From Rariloculus sp965263005 (GTDB lineage Bacteria; Pseudomonadota; Gammaproteobacteria; Steroidobacterales; Rariloculaceae): a DNA stretch of 64,000 bases. Shown one piece after another: positions 1-7,623 of the stretch; positions within the stretch are counted from its first letter, which is position 1, and each line of letters starts with the position of its first letter. The stretch spans positions 3,534,001 through 3,598,000 of the forward strand of contig NZ_OZ253579.1 of NCBI RefSeq assembly GCF_965263005.1, read 5' to 3'. The translations under genes were made by a program, and so were the position numbers. A model generated the notes under the pieces. It had not been told where the DNA came from, ran no database searches, and saw nothing but the letters and a program-made list of their open reading frames with translations.

Positions 1-610
1 CCGCGACCAACAACGCGAGACTGAACCATCCGCCGTCGAACTGTCCGCCGCTTAGCGCAGCGAGATCCTGAGCGACGGTGCCGAAATACACGTACAACAC
101 CGTTCCAGGCAGCATTCCAATCCAGGAGGCGAAAAAGTAATCCCTGAAGCGCACGGCCGTCACGCCGAGGGCGTAGTTGAGCAGGTTGAACGGAAACAGG
201 GGCGACAAGCGTGCGAGCAGGACGATCGTAAATCCCTGGTGACGCGTCGCGCTGTCGAGCGCGCTGAAACGCGGCAAACGTTCGATGCGCCGCTCTACCC
301 AATCTCGGGCGAAGAAGCGGCCGGTGAGGAAAGCGCTCGACGCCCCAAGCACACTGCCCACCGACACGAGCGCGACGCCGAGCGGCAGTCCGAATACGAA
401 ACCTGCCACGAGCGTGATCACCGACCCCGGTATCAGCAATACCGTGGCCACGATATATGCGCCGACGTAGACGGCCCACGAGAGCTCGCGATGAGCCTCG
501 ATCCACAACACACCTGAATCGAGCCAATCGCGAAGCGGCAGGATGGCGGCCAGAGCTCCCAGCGCAACCAGCAACACCACGAACACAAGCGGCTTGTACG
601 ACCTGTTCAT
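1..610 (-). CDS. TVP38/TMEM64 family membrane protein (3' end cut by window edge)
   Basis: The reverse strand reads openly from an ATG at 610 to the window edge, giving about 203 residues without a stop. It begins MNRSYKPLVF and has an N-terminal membrane segment, then the typical TVP38 (SNARE-associated/DedA-like) core with a glycine-rich loop and a run reading ARLSPLFPFNLLNYAL. Family members are inner-membrane proteins, thought to act in lipid or small-molecule movement. The DNA is clearly related (roughly 75-80% by eye) to the next gene, so the pair looks like a tandem duplication. Only 18 bases separate it from that gene's stop, which implies one transcript. The C-terminus lies outside the window. 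Confidence 0.8.
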   Translation of the reverse strand, partial: MNRSYKPLVFVVLLVALGALAAILPLRDWLDSGVLWIEAHRELSWAVYVGAYIVATVLLIPGSVITLVAGFVFGLPLGVALVSVGSVLGASSAFLTGRFFARDWVERRIERLPRFSALDSATRHQGFTIVLLARLSPLFPFNLLNYALGVTAVRFRDYFFASWIGMLPGTVLYVYFGTVAQDLAALSGGQFDGGWFSLALLVA

Positions 611-628
611 GACTGAAATCCCGGCGAC

Positions 629-1429
629 TCAAGAATCGATACGAGGCCGTCGGCGGTGCCCGGCGGCTTCCTCGGCGTCGGCGCCAGCGGCAGTGTCAAC
701 GTCGATGTCGCCGGCGGCTTCGTGCTGCAGATGCCTGCCGAGCACGCGAGTCGCCTTGCGCGTGATCACCACGACCAGAAGCACCGTTGCGGCCAGTCCT
801 CCGATCAACAATGCGAGACCGAACGGGCTGTCGTCGAACTGTCCGCCGGTGAGCGCCATGAGATCCTGGGCAACGCTGCCGACGTACACGTACAGCACAA
901 GTATCGGCAGCAAGCCAATCCAGGTCGCGAGAACGTAATCCCGGAAGCGCACACCCGTTACGCTGAAGGCATAGTTGAGCAGGAAGAACGGAAACAACGG
1001 CGACAACCGTGAGAGAGCCACGATCGTGAACCCGTCGGTCCGTGTCGCGATGTCGAGCGCGTTGAACCACGCCAGGCGTTCGATGCGCCGCTTGACCCAA
1101 TCACGGGCGAAGAAGCGGCCGACGAGGAATGCGCTCGACGCGCTGAGCAAACTGCCCGCTGACACGAGCACGAGACCGAACGGCATTCCGAACAGGAAAC
1201 CGGCCGCGAGCGTTGGAAACGTCGCTGGGACCAGCAACACGGTGACCGCGACATAGGCAACGAGGAAGACGGCCCACGACAACGTGCGATGGGTCTCGAT
1301 CCACGAAACGCCGAATTCGAGCCAATCGCGTATCGGCAGGTCGGCGGCCCCGGTCGCAAGAACAATGGCCGCGGCTGCGAGGACCACGAGCAGCACGACG
1401 AACACGAGCGTTTTGTGTGACCGCTTCAT
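629..1429 (-). CDS. TVP38/TMEM64 family membrane protein
   Basis: This 266-residue integral membrane protein starts MKRSHKTLVF with a hydrophobic anchor. It carries the family core: a glycine-rich segment near FLFGMPFG, FFARDWVKRRIERL, and LSRLSPLFPFFLLNYAF. A longer open frame exists upstream, but the ATG at 1429 overlaps the stop of the DUF2064 gene as ATGA, the usual sign of translational coupling, and matches the start of its downstream paralogue. The C-terminal tail after the last membrane segment is Asp/Ala-rich and cytoplasmic-looking. DUF2064-TVP38 neighbourhoods are common in proteobacteria; the substrate is unknown. Confidence 0.85.
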   Translation of the reverse strand: MKRSHKTLVFVVLLVVLAAAAIVLATGAADLPIRDWLEFGVSWIETHRTLSWAVFLVAYVAVTVLLVPATFPTLAAGFLFGMPFGLVLVSAGSLLSASSAFLVGRFFARDWVKRRIERLAWFNALDIATRTDGFTIVALSRLSPLFPFFLLNYAFSVTGVRFRDYVLATWIGLLPILVLYVYVGSVAQDLMALTGGQFDDSPFGLALLIGGLAATVLLVVVITRKATRVLGRHLQHEAAGDIDVDTAAGADAEEAAGHRRRPRIDS

Positions 1430-2124
1430 GGCTGAGTTTCGGGGCGATGACCGTCGTTCGCGAGCCAGGCGCCAAGCGCTCTGCGCGCCGGACGCGCATC
1501 TTCCCCGACAACGCGCTTGAGCGCGTCGAGATCCTCGAACGTGTCGACGTCGGCTAGCGGCGCCAAGCGGGCCATCCGCCAACCCAGTGCGTTACAGAAC
1601 TGCTCGAGGTCGGCCATGAGGCGCGTGCTGCTCCACGCGAGCTCTCCGAGGTCCGGCCATTCGTGACGCACACCCATGAGCACGACCCCGCCGTCGAGCG
1701 CGGGACCGAGCACGACGTCATGGTCGCCGAGCGCGTCCGCAGCCTGCTCGAGGTAGCGTTCGTCGAGTTCCGGACAGTCGATGCCGATGAAGATCTGACG
1801 CTCGAATCCGCGCATCCTGAGCGTACGGTTGACGTGATTGATTCTCTCTCCGAGGTTCCGTCCCCGTTGCGGCACGACCGCATCGGCCGGGCTGATCCGC
1901 GCCGCCAACCACCCGCCGTCGTGCTCGTCGGCCGGCGCGAAGCAAACGGGGCCGGGCCATGCCGCCATGTCCTCGAACGCGCAGTAGCACAGGTGTTCAG
2001 CGGCAATCGCCGCGAGCGGCCCGATCGAGGCGGCCAGGCGCTGCTTGGACCGTCCCGGCGACTTGAGCATCAACACGAGACAGCTCTCGGTAGCGCGGTC
2101 CGGGTTGCGATTTTCCATGATCAT
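1426..2124 (-). CDS. DUF2064 / TIGR04282-type glycosyltransferase-like protein
   Basis: This 232-residue soluble protein has the nucleotide-sugar transferase-like (GT-A) fold signature of the DUF2064 family: an N-terminal MLKSPGRSKQRLA segment, a central IGIDCPELDERYL stretch and a VVLGPALDGGVVLMG loop with the metal/nucleotide acidic residues. The family is often labelled arsenosugar biosynthesis glycosyltransferase, a name carried over from context, so the real acceptor is not known. Two ATGs lie close together (2124 and 2118). The gene heads the minus-strand unit with the two TVP38 genes and overlaps the first by 4 bases. Confidence 0.8.
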   Translation of the reverse strand: MIMENRNPDRATESCLVLMLKSPGRSKQRLAASIGPLAAIAAEHLCYCAFEDMAAWPGPVCFAPADEHDGGWLAARISPADAVVPQRGRNLGERINHVNRTLRMRGFERQIFIGIDCPELDERYLEQAADALGDHDVVLGPALDGGVVLMGVRHEWPDLGELAWSSTRLMADLEQFCNALGWRMARLAPLADVDTFEDLDALKRVVGEDARPARRALGAWLANDGHRPETQP

Positions 2125-2298
2125 ACGAGCGGAGCCCCGCCTGTTCCGTGCTTGTCGCGCGGTATGTGCGGCGGATTATGCCTCATTCCGCGCGGCGTAT
2201 CGGCGCCCGCAAACGGCCATCTCAAACGGACACGGCATTTCAAGGTTACGCGGCAACAAACCGTATCGGGACACCTGATCCCCGCGGCGAGAATGGAT

Positions 2299-2308
2299 TT
2301 GCTATAGT
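2299..2308 (+). promoter_or_regulatory. Extended -10 promoter candidate for the ferredoxin gene
   Basis: The run TTTGCTATAGT holds TATAGT (2303-2308) preceded by TG plus one base, an extended -10. No convincing -35 lies 16-18 bases upstream. The start codon follows about 40 bases later. Confidence 0.4.
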
Positions 2309-2347
2309 CGCCCGCTCGACGCGCGTTGAGCGCGCTGGTGTGGTGTC

Positions 2348-2665
2348 ATGGTCAAGCTGGTTGTAACGAATCGCGTTGGAGCCACTGTCGAGGTCGACGC
2401 ACAGCCGGGCATCTCCATGATGGAGAATATTCGCGAACTCGACGACAGCGTCGATGCGATCTGCGGCGGAATGTGCTCCTGCGCGACGTGTCACGTCTAC
2501 ATCGAGCCGTCGTGGGCGGACCGGCTGCCCGAGCGCGGGTACGAAGAGCTGATGATGCTTGAGGATCTCGAATCGTTCGACCCCGCGAGATCCCGCCTGA
2601 GCTGCCAGATCGAAGTCACCCACTTGCAGGACGGGATCGCCCTGACCGTGGGACCGGAAGAATAG
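2348..2665 (+). CDS. Adrenodoxin-type 2Fe-2S ferredoxin
   Basis: This 105-residue ferredoxin has the vertebrate/plant-type binding pattern: AICGGMCSCATCHVYI supplies C39, C45 and C48 and RLSC supplies C86; C43 is an extra cysteine in the loop. Length and motif fit the adrenodoxin/FdxB group that passes electrons to P450s, Rieske oxygenases or Fe-S assembly. There is no signal peptide, so it is cytoplasmic. The start ATG lies about 40 bases after an extended -10. The TlpA-like lipoprotein follows by 34 bases. The partner reductase and oxygenase are not nearby, so its role cannot be fixed. Confidence 0.9.
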   Translation: MVKLVVTNRVGATVEVDAQPGISMMENIRELDDSVDAICGGMCSCATCHVYIEPSWADRLPERGYEELMMLEDLESFDPARSRLSCQIEVTHLQDGIALTVGPEE

Positions 2666-2699
2666 ACAGGAATCGTATAACGGGAAAGGGAGAATGGTC

Positions 2700-3221
2700 A
2701 TGCCGAGCCTGATCCGCCGTATGATCGCGCCGACCTTGGTTTGCGGGCTGCTTGCGGCCTGCACGGACGCGCCGTCTTCCGTTGAGCCGAGCGAAGACCG
2801 CTCGCTCATCCGGACGCTGGGCGCCGACGGCTTCGCCGCGCTGCTCGAATCCACCCGCGGCGACGTCGTGCTGATCAATCTCTGGGCGACCTGGTGTGCG
2901 CCGTGCCTGAAGGAGATCCCCGATCTCGTCGAGCTCGAGGCCGATTTGTCCGGGCGCGGCTTCAGGCTCATCGGTATTTCGCTCGACAACGCCGATGCCG
3001 GAGAGCAGGTCAGATCGTTCCGGGACGAGTATTTTCCGGAGTTTTTCACCTATCACGTCGGTGACGATGACTGGTACGAACTGATCAACGTCCTCGCACC
3101 GGACTGGGCGAGCGTGTTGCCCACAGTCTTCGTGATTGGCCGAAACGGCGAGCTGACCGAGACATTGATGGGCGGCAAGGACTATCAGACGTTTGCCGAG
3201 ACCGTCGAACCGCTGCTGTAG
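2700..3221 (+). CDS. TlpA-like thioredoxin-fold lipoprotein
   Basis: This is a lipoprotein of about 173 residues. The N-terminus has arginines, a hydrophobic stretch and a lipobox LLAAC (C21 counting from this start). The mature part is a TlpA/ResA-like thioredoxin domain with the redox motif WATWCAPC (C66, C69) and the cis-proline region LPTVFVI. It would sit on a membrane facing the periplasm and reduce or exchange disulfides, for example on apocytochromes. The ATG at 2700 is preferred over the one at 2694 because the AGGGAG ribosome site ends at 2692, giving 7 bases of spacing instead of 1. Confidence 0.85.
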   Translation: MPSLIRRMIAPTLVCGLLAACTDAPSSVEPSEDRSLIRTLGADGFAALLESTRGDVVLINLWATWCAPCLKEIPDLVELEADLSGRGFRLIGISLDNADAGEQVRSFRDEYFPEFFTYHVGDDDWYELINVLAPDWASVLPTVFVIGRNGELTETLMGGKDYQTFAETVEPLL

Positions 3222-3704
3222 CAGCCAGACCTGAAGGGGTCAAAGCGCATGCAGCGGCCCGCGCCGCGGCGCGTCGAATCTCCGGTCGGCGACGGCGGCC
3301 TGGGGCCGTGAGATCTGACCGCGACGGCGGCCCAGATCCGCGACGTCCGACGGCGAACCATGTCCGTGAGATCGGACGGCAATCCATATCCATGACGCCC
3401 GGCGGCGACTTGCCGTCATAGCCGCCGCCGGGATCATCGCCGCCTGTTCCGAAGCCGTGGCGACCGGTTTCCTCCCTCCCCTTGCCGGTCACCGGCCCAG
3501 ACCGTAACTCCGATCGCCCCGCAGATTCGCGGCAACGCCTGATTTTGGTGCGCCGAGCGCACCGCATCGGGGCAGCGGCCACTGTTGCCGACCCCTCCGC
3601 ATCCCGCTAACCGATTGATGAAACATCGAATTCCAAACCTGGCACGAATACTGCTTTAGGGGGTCGTTCGAACAGATTCGTGCAGCACAAGGAGGAAATG
3701 TGCC
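3222..3704. other. Intergenic region upstream of the nitrogen operon
   Basis: This 480-base stretch holds no convincing gene. Its middle has loosely repeated GACGGCGGCC and CCGTGAGATC words (about 3285-3390) that look like decayed sequence. The last 70 bases carry the sigma-54 promoter and the AAGGAGG ribosome site (3689-3695) of the porin gene. An inverted repeat GGTGCG-N5-CGCACC lies about 90 bases upstream of the promoter (3547-3563). Confidence 0.6.
3639..3655 (+). promoter_or_regulatory. Sigma-54 (RpoN) promoter of the porin-glnK-amtB operon
   Basis: CTGGCACG, then AATA, then CTGCT matches the sigma-54 consensus TGGCACG-N4-TTGCW at all but one position. The invariant GG (-24) is at 3641-3642 and GC (-12) at 3653-3654, with correct spacing. 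It lies 50 bases upstream of the TorF porin start. Because glnK and amtB follow directly, control by NtrC under nitrogen limitation is the natural inference. Confidence 0.8.
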
Positions 3705-4346
3705 ATGAAGAGGAAAGTAACACTCGCCATTGCCTTACTGGGCCTGTCGGCCGTGCCGGCCGTATCGATGGCCCAGTGGAGCGCCAATGTCGGCTGGGTC
3801 AGCGACTACGTGTACAGGGGCTACTACCAGGAGGATTCTTCGGCATCGGCCGGCATCGATTACGAGAACGACTCCGGCTTCTACATCGGCACGTGGGGCG
3901 CCGACGTCGGCGACGGCATGGAGACCGACGTGTACTTCGGCTACGGCGGCGGATCCGGCGATTTCGGCTGGTCGATCGGCTATACAGGCTACTTGTACAC
4001 GGATGATTTCGATGACACCTACACCGAGGTGAACCTCGGCTTCTCGTACGGAATCTTCGCGCTGGACTTCGCCTCTGGAGAGTGGGATGGCTTCGGCGCG
4101 CCTGAGGACTACACGTTCACATCGATCACGCTCTCGCCCGCGAGCGGTCCGTACTTCACCTTCGGCAGCTTCGGCAAGGACTTCGACGGCGACTACTTCG
4201 AACTGGGCTACGGCCTGGACGTCAACGGCGTCGATCTTTCGATAGCGCTGATACAAAGCGACGAATTGCCGGTCACTTCCGACGGCGGCGAGTGGCAGCT
4301 CGTTTTGGGTCTGAGCAAGTCGATCGATATCGGCGGTTCCGACTGA
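3705..4346 (+). CDS. TorF family putative outer-membrane porin
   Basis: This 213-residue exported protein has a signal peptide ending at SMA (residue 23), then short amphipathic beta strands rich in Gly, Tyr, Asp and Ser, as in the Gcw_chp/TorF family (opening WSANVGWVSDYVYRGYYQ). It is strongly acidic and ends without a classic C-terminal aromatic. Proteins of this family often precede glnK-amtB in proteobacteria; here it is the first gene behind the sigma-54 promoter, with an AAGGAGG site 9 bases before the ATG. A role as an outer-membrane channel for ammonium or organic nitrogen is inferred from context only. Confidence 0.8.
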   Translation: MKRKVTLAIALLGLSAVPAVSMAQWSANVGWVSDYVYRGYYQEDSSASAGIDYENDSGFYIGTWGADVGDGMETDVYFGYGGGSGDFGWSIGYTGYLYTDDFDDTYTEVNLGFSYGIFALDFASGEWDGFGAPEDYTFTSITLSPASGPYFTFGSFGKDFDGDYFELGYGLDVNGVDLSIALIQSDELPVTSDGGEWQLVLGLSKSIDIGGSD

Positions 4347-4378
4347 ACCGGTTCCAACGTAGACATAAGGAGAGAACC

Positions 4379-4717
4379 ATGAAACTCATTACGGCAGTGG
4401 TAAAGCCGTTCAAGCTTGAGGACGTCCGGCAAGCCCTGGGCGAGACCGGCGTGCAGGGACTGACGGTGACGGAAGTCAAGGGCTTCGGCAGGCAGAAAGG
4501 CCATACGGAGCTCTATCGCGGCGCAGAATACTCGGTGGATTTCGTGCCGAAAACGAAAATCGAGGCGGCGGTCCCCGATGCCCTGGTCGAACAGGCCATC
4601 GAGGCAATCGTCGGCGCGGCATCGACCGGTTCGATCGGTGACGGCAAGGTTTTCGTCGCGAATCTCGAGCATGCCGTGCGGATCCGCACGGGCGAGACCG
4701 GCGACCAGGCACTTTGA
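4379..4717 (+). CDS. glnK: Nitrogen regulatory protein P-II (GlnK/GlnB)
   Basis: At 112 residues this is the exact usual length of PII. It starts MKLITAVVKPFKLEDVR, carries the T-loop with Tyr51 (GHTELYRGAEY), the site uridylylated by GlnD, and the second signature VGAASTGSIGDGKVFV. PII senses ATP/ADP and 2-oxoglutarate and, in the GlnK role, plugs AmtB. The start at 4379 follows AAGGAGA and gives the canonical length, although the frame is open further upstream. The amtB gene starts 20 bases after its stop, as in typical glnK-amtB operons, so GlnK is more likely than GlnB. Confidence 0.95.
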   Translation: MKLITAVVKPFKLEDVRQALGETGVQGLTVTEVKGFGRQKGHTELYRGAEYSVDFVPKTKIEAAVPDALVEQAIEAIVGAASTGSIGDGKVFVANLEHAVRIRTGETGDQAL

Positions 4718-4737
4718 CAGTGTGGAGGACAATGACA

Positions 4738-6042
4738 ATGAAGTTCAAGATCACCAAAGGATTCGGAATTAAAGCCAGCACGTTGCTCTGCGCTGTTGCA
4801 CCGGGAATCGCGTCGGCGCAGGACGTGTTGGATTCGGGAGACACGGCCTGGATGCTCACGGCCACGGCCCTCGTGTTGTTCATGACGATCCCGGGGCTGT
4901 CGCTGTTTTATGGCGGCATGGTGCGGGCCAAGAACGCGCTCTCCGTCATGATGCAGTGCTTCGCCATCACCTGTCTGATGACCGTGCTTTGGGTGCTGTA
5001 TGTGTACAGCCTCGCGTTCGGCGGCGATGTCGGCGGCGTCATCGGCGACTTAAGCAAAGCCTTCATGGCTGGCGTGGGCGTCGATGTCGTAAGCGGTACC
5101 ATTCCGGAGACCGTTTTCTCGATATTCCAGCTCACGTTTGCGGTCATCACTCCGGCGCTTATTGTCGGTGCATTCGCCGAACGCATGAAGTTCTCCGCGA
5201 TGCTCTGGTTCATGGCGCTGTGGGTCACGCTCGTCTACGCGCCTATCGCGCACTGGGTATGGGGCGGCGGTTGGCTCGGCGAGCTCGGTGTGCTCGACTT
5301 CGCGGGCGGCACGGTTGTCCATATCAATGCCGGTATCGCGGGCCTGGTCGCCGCGTTCGTCCTCGGCAAGCGCCGGGGCTATCCGCGCACGGCGATGAAG
5401 CCGAGCAATCTCGTGCTGACGATGGTTGGCGCCGGCATGCTGTGGGTTGGCTGGTTCGGATTCAACGCCGGCAGCCAGCTTGCAGCAGACGGCACGGCTG
5501 GCATGGCCATGGCCGTTACGCAGGTCGCCACGGCAGCAGCGGCGCTGACGTGGATGTTCCTGGAGTGGTCCAGCCACGGCAAGCCAAGCGCGCTCGGCCT
5601 CGCTTCAGGCGCCGTCGCGGGTCTCGTTGCGATCACGCCGGCCTCGGGTTTCGTCGGACCCATGGGCGCGCTCGTAATCGGCGCGGCATCGGGACTCCTG
5701 TGCTATCTCGCGGTCGTCAAGGCTAAGCACGCTCTCGGCTACGATGACTCGCTCGATGCTTTCGGCGTGCACGGCATCGGCGGCATCGTCGGCGCCCTAC
5801 TGACAGGCGTCTTCGTCGATGCCGGGCTCGGCGGCGCAGGTCTCGCGGAAGGCATGACCATCGTCAGCCAAGTGGGGCGGCAGTTTGCAGGCGTCGCTGC
5901 GACGATCGTCTGGTGCGGCGTCGTCAGCTTCATCCTGCTCAAGGTGCTCGACGCCGTTATCGGGCTCAGGGTCACCGAAGAACAGGAAGAAGAAGGGCTC
6001 GACCTGGTGTTGCACGACGAGCAAGGCTACAACCTGACCTGA
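4738..6042 (+). CDS. amtB: Ammonium transporter AmtB
   Basis: This protein of about 434 residues has a signal-peptide-like N-terminus (ending near IASAQ), eleven predicted membrane helices and Amt hallmarks: FYGGMVRAKN near the first helix, WSSHGKPSALG and AFGVHGIGGIVGALLTG, which supplies the second pore histidine. It conducts ammonium across the inner membrane and is gated by GlnK, whose gene lies immediately upstream. The ATG at 4738 is chosen because GGAGG (4724-4728) lies 9 bases upstream; the ATG at 4732 is too close and the TTG at 4714 overlaps glnK. Two terminators follow. Confidence 0.95.
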   Translation: MKFKITKGFGIKASTLLCAVAPGIASAQDVLDSGDTAWMLTATALVLFMTIPGLSLFYGGMVRAKNALSVMMQCFAITCLMTVLWVLYVYSLAFGGDVGGVIGDLSKAFMAGVGVDVVSGTIPETVFSIFQLTFAVITPALIVGAFAERMKFSAMLWFMALWVTLVYAPIAHWVWGGGWLGELGVLDFAGGTVVHINAGIAGLVAAFVLGKRRGYPRTAMKPSNLVLTMVGAGMLWVGWFGFNAGSQLAADGTAGMAMAVTQVATAAAALTWMFLEWSSHGKPSALGLASGAVAGLVAITPASGFVGPMGALVIGAASGLLCYLAVVKAKHALGYDDSLDAFGVHGIGGIVGALLTGVFVDAGLGGAGLAEGMTIVSQVGRQFAGVAATIVWCGVVSFILLKVLDAVIGLRVTEEQEEEGLDLVLHDEQGYNLT

Positions 6043-6056
6043 TTCCCTCGTGGCCT

Positions 6057-6097
6057 GGCCGGCGGCCTTTGTCCCAAGGACCGCCGGCCTCCTTTTT
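6057..6097 (+). terminator. Rho-independent terminator after amtB
   Basis: GGCCGGCGG (6057-6065) pairs perfectly with CCGCCGGCC (6081-6089) and is followed by TCCTTTTT. It lies 15 bases after the amtB stop. Confidence 0.85.
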
Positions 6098-6111
6098 GTC
6101 CCTCCCTTTTG

Positions 6112-6135
6112 CGCCGCTTCGGCGGCGTTTTTTTT
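6112..6135 (+). terminator. Second terminator, UUCG tetraloop hairpin
   Basis: CGCCGC, loop TTCG, GCGGCG, then eight or more T. The C(UUCG)G loop is exceptionally stable. It backs up the preceding terminator, and the repeat element begins 8 bases later. Confidence 0.85.
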
Positions 6136-6142
6136 GCGTCTG

Positions 6143-6303
6143 GCAGCCCGTGGCAAGAGTCCCGCGTGGCACCGAGACCGGCGAGGCGCCCGCCTGACAA
6201 GGCGCGAGGAACGAAAATATTGAACATATTTGAGCGACGAGCAACGCAGCTCAGGCGGGATGCCTCGCCGGTCGAATGCAGCGGGGCTCTTGCCACGGGC
6301 TGC
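6143..6303. repeat. Palindromic repeat family A, copy 1
   Basis: The ends are perfect 17-base inverted repeats (GCAGCCCGTGGCAAGAG and CTCTTGCCACGGGCTGC). Inside, GACCGGCGAGGC..CCGCCTGA pairs with TCAGGCGGGATGC..TCGCCGGTC, and the centre AATATTGAACATATT is itself dyadic, so the whole 161 bases can fold into one long imperfect hairpin. It sits between the convergent amtB and SDR genes; the SDR stop codon (TAG on the minus strand) shares base 6303 with the element edge. Confidence 0.85.
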
Positions 6304-7064
6304 TATAGCCTCTGGCCGCCGTCGATCTCGATGACTCGGCCGTTTACAAAGTCGTTCTCGAGGATCCAGGCGGCCGTGTGAGCGATTTCCTCGGGCCGGC
6401 CGACCCGGCCGACCGGGATCGAAGCAGCCATCTTCTCAAGGATCTCGGGCCTCATGGCCGCCAGGATCTCCGTCTTGACGAAGCCCGGCGCGATCGCGTT
6501 GGCGCGAATGCCGTGCCGCGCGAGTTCCTTTGCCCACACGACGGTCAACGCGGCGACGCCGGCCTTGGCGGCCGAGTAATTGCTCTGACCGAAGTTGCCG
6601 TGCCGGGAGATGCTCGAGACGTTGATGATGCAGCCGCCGTTGCCAAGGCGGATCATCCGCTCGGCGGCCTCGCGTCCGCACAGGAATACACCGGTGAGGT
6701 TGACGTCGATCACGGCCTGCCAATCGGCGAGCGAGAGCTTGTCCTGAACTTGCCCGTCCCTGGCCTTGACGAGCAGTCCGTCGCGCAAAATTCCGGCGTT
6801 TGCGATCGAAACATCGAGCCGCCCGAAATCCCGGACGGCGAAATCGTACGCGGCGACGACCTCGTCTTGGCGCGCGACGTTGGCGGCGTAGCCGCACGCA
6901 CGGACGCCCAATTCAGCGCACTTGGCGCGCGTAGCCTCGAGCGTGGCCTCGTCAGTGTCGACGAGCGCGATGTTCGCGCCCTTCGCCGCGAGCCCGACGG
7001 CCATTGCCGCGCCGAGGCCGCGACCGGCGCCCGTGATCAGCACGGTCTTGTCGCTCAAATGCAT
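6303..7064 (-). CDS. Short-chain dehydrogenase/reductase, FabG-like
   Basis: This 253-residue classical SDR has the NAD(P)-binding TGAGRGLG (residues 11-18), NAG (89-91), the catalytic serine in INVSSIS (about 150) and Y163-x3-K167 (YSAAK). The ending IEIDGGQRL is typical of FabG/PhaB-type enzymes. It reduces 3-oxoacyl or other keto substrates, but the substrate cannot be told. Asp37 after the second beta strand suggests a preference for NADH. It stands alone, convergent with amtB, and its TAG stop falls on the edge of repeat A copy 1. Confidence 0.85.
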   Translation of the reverse strand: MHLSDKTVLITGAGRGLGAAMAVGLAAKGANIALVDTDEATLEATRAKCAELGVRACGYAANVARQDEVVAAYDFAVRDFGRLDVSIANAGILRDGLLVKARDGQVQDKLSLADWQAVIDVNLTGVFLCGREAAERMIRLGNGGCIINVSSISRHGNFGQSNYSAAKAGVAALTVVWAKELARHGIRANAIAPGFVKTEILAAMRPEILEKMAASIPVGRVGRPEEIAHTAAWILENDFVNGRVIEIDGGQRL

Positions 7065-7184
7065 GGATATCCTCTCGCGGCTGGCGCAGTTGCGATGGGA
7101 AAATGGTAGTCTCGCGGCGCGTTGGTGGCCAGGAAATCGCCGAACCCGCGTAAACTGCAGTATGCTCGCCCACCGCGCGGCCTA

Positions 7185-7208
7185 CGCACGACCGCACGAC
7201 CGCACGAC
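7185..7208. repeat. Three perfect tandem copies of an 8-base unit
   Basis: CGCACGAC is repeated three times just upstream of the MerC-like gene (start 7234). It may vary in copy number. No function is evident. Confidence 0.6.
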
Positions 7209-7233
7209 CGCACCGATTCATCGCTCGATAACA

Positions 7234-7623
7234 ATGCGCTTGTCCAGGCAACTCGATCGGATCGCAATCGCGCTATCGACGCTTTGCATCGTGCACTGTC
7301 TCGCCGTGCCGATCCTCGTCGTCGCGTTGCCGGTCGCCGCGTTGTCTGCCGGCGACAGTGAGCACTTCCACGGACTCATGCTGTGGCTCGTCGTGCCGGT
7401 CAGCGTCGTGGGATTCGCGCTCGGTCACCGGACTCACGAGCAAACCCGGATCGTCTTGCTAGGCATTGTCGGGCTGCTCGTACTCTTCGCGGCAGCGATC
7501 TGGGGACACGGTGTCTGGCTCGAGGCAGTCGAAGTGCTCGTCAGCGTCGCCGGCAGCCTGATTCTCGCCACGGCGCACTGGCTCAACTTTCGCGCCGTGC
7601 GCCGTTTGCATCGTCATAGCTGA
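7234..7623 (+). CDS. MerC domain membrane protein
   Basis: This 129-residue protein has four hydrophobic segments and an N-terminal CIVHC motif (C18, H21, C22) as in MerC-domain proteins. MerC carries mercuric ions in mer operons, but chromosomal homologues like this one, with no merR/merA/merT nearby, have no proven substrate. The ATG at 7234 gives the expected N-terminus; the open frame extends far upstream but without family-like sequence. It overlaps the convergent ABC gene by 10 bases. Confidence 0.75.
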   Translation: MRLSRQLDRIAIALSTLCIVHCLAVPILVVALPVAALSAGDSEHFHGLMLWLVVPVSVVGFALGHRTHEQTRIVLLGIVGLLVLFAAAIWGHGVWLEAVEVLVSVAGSLILATAHWLNFRAVRRLHRHS

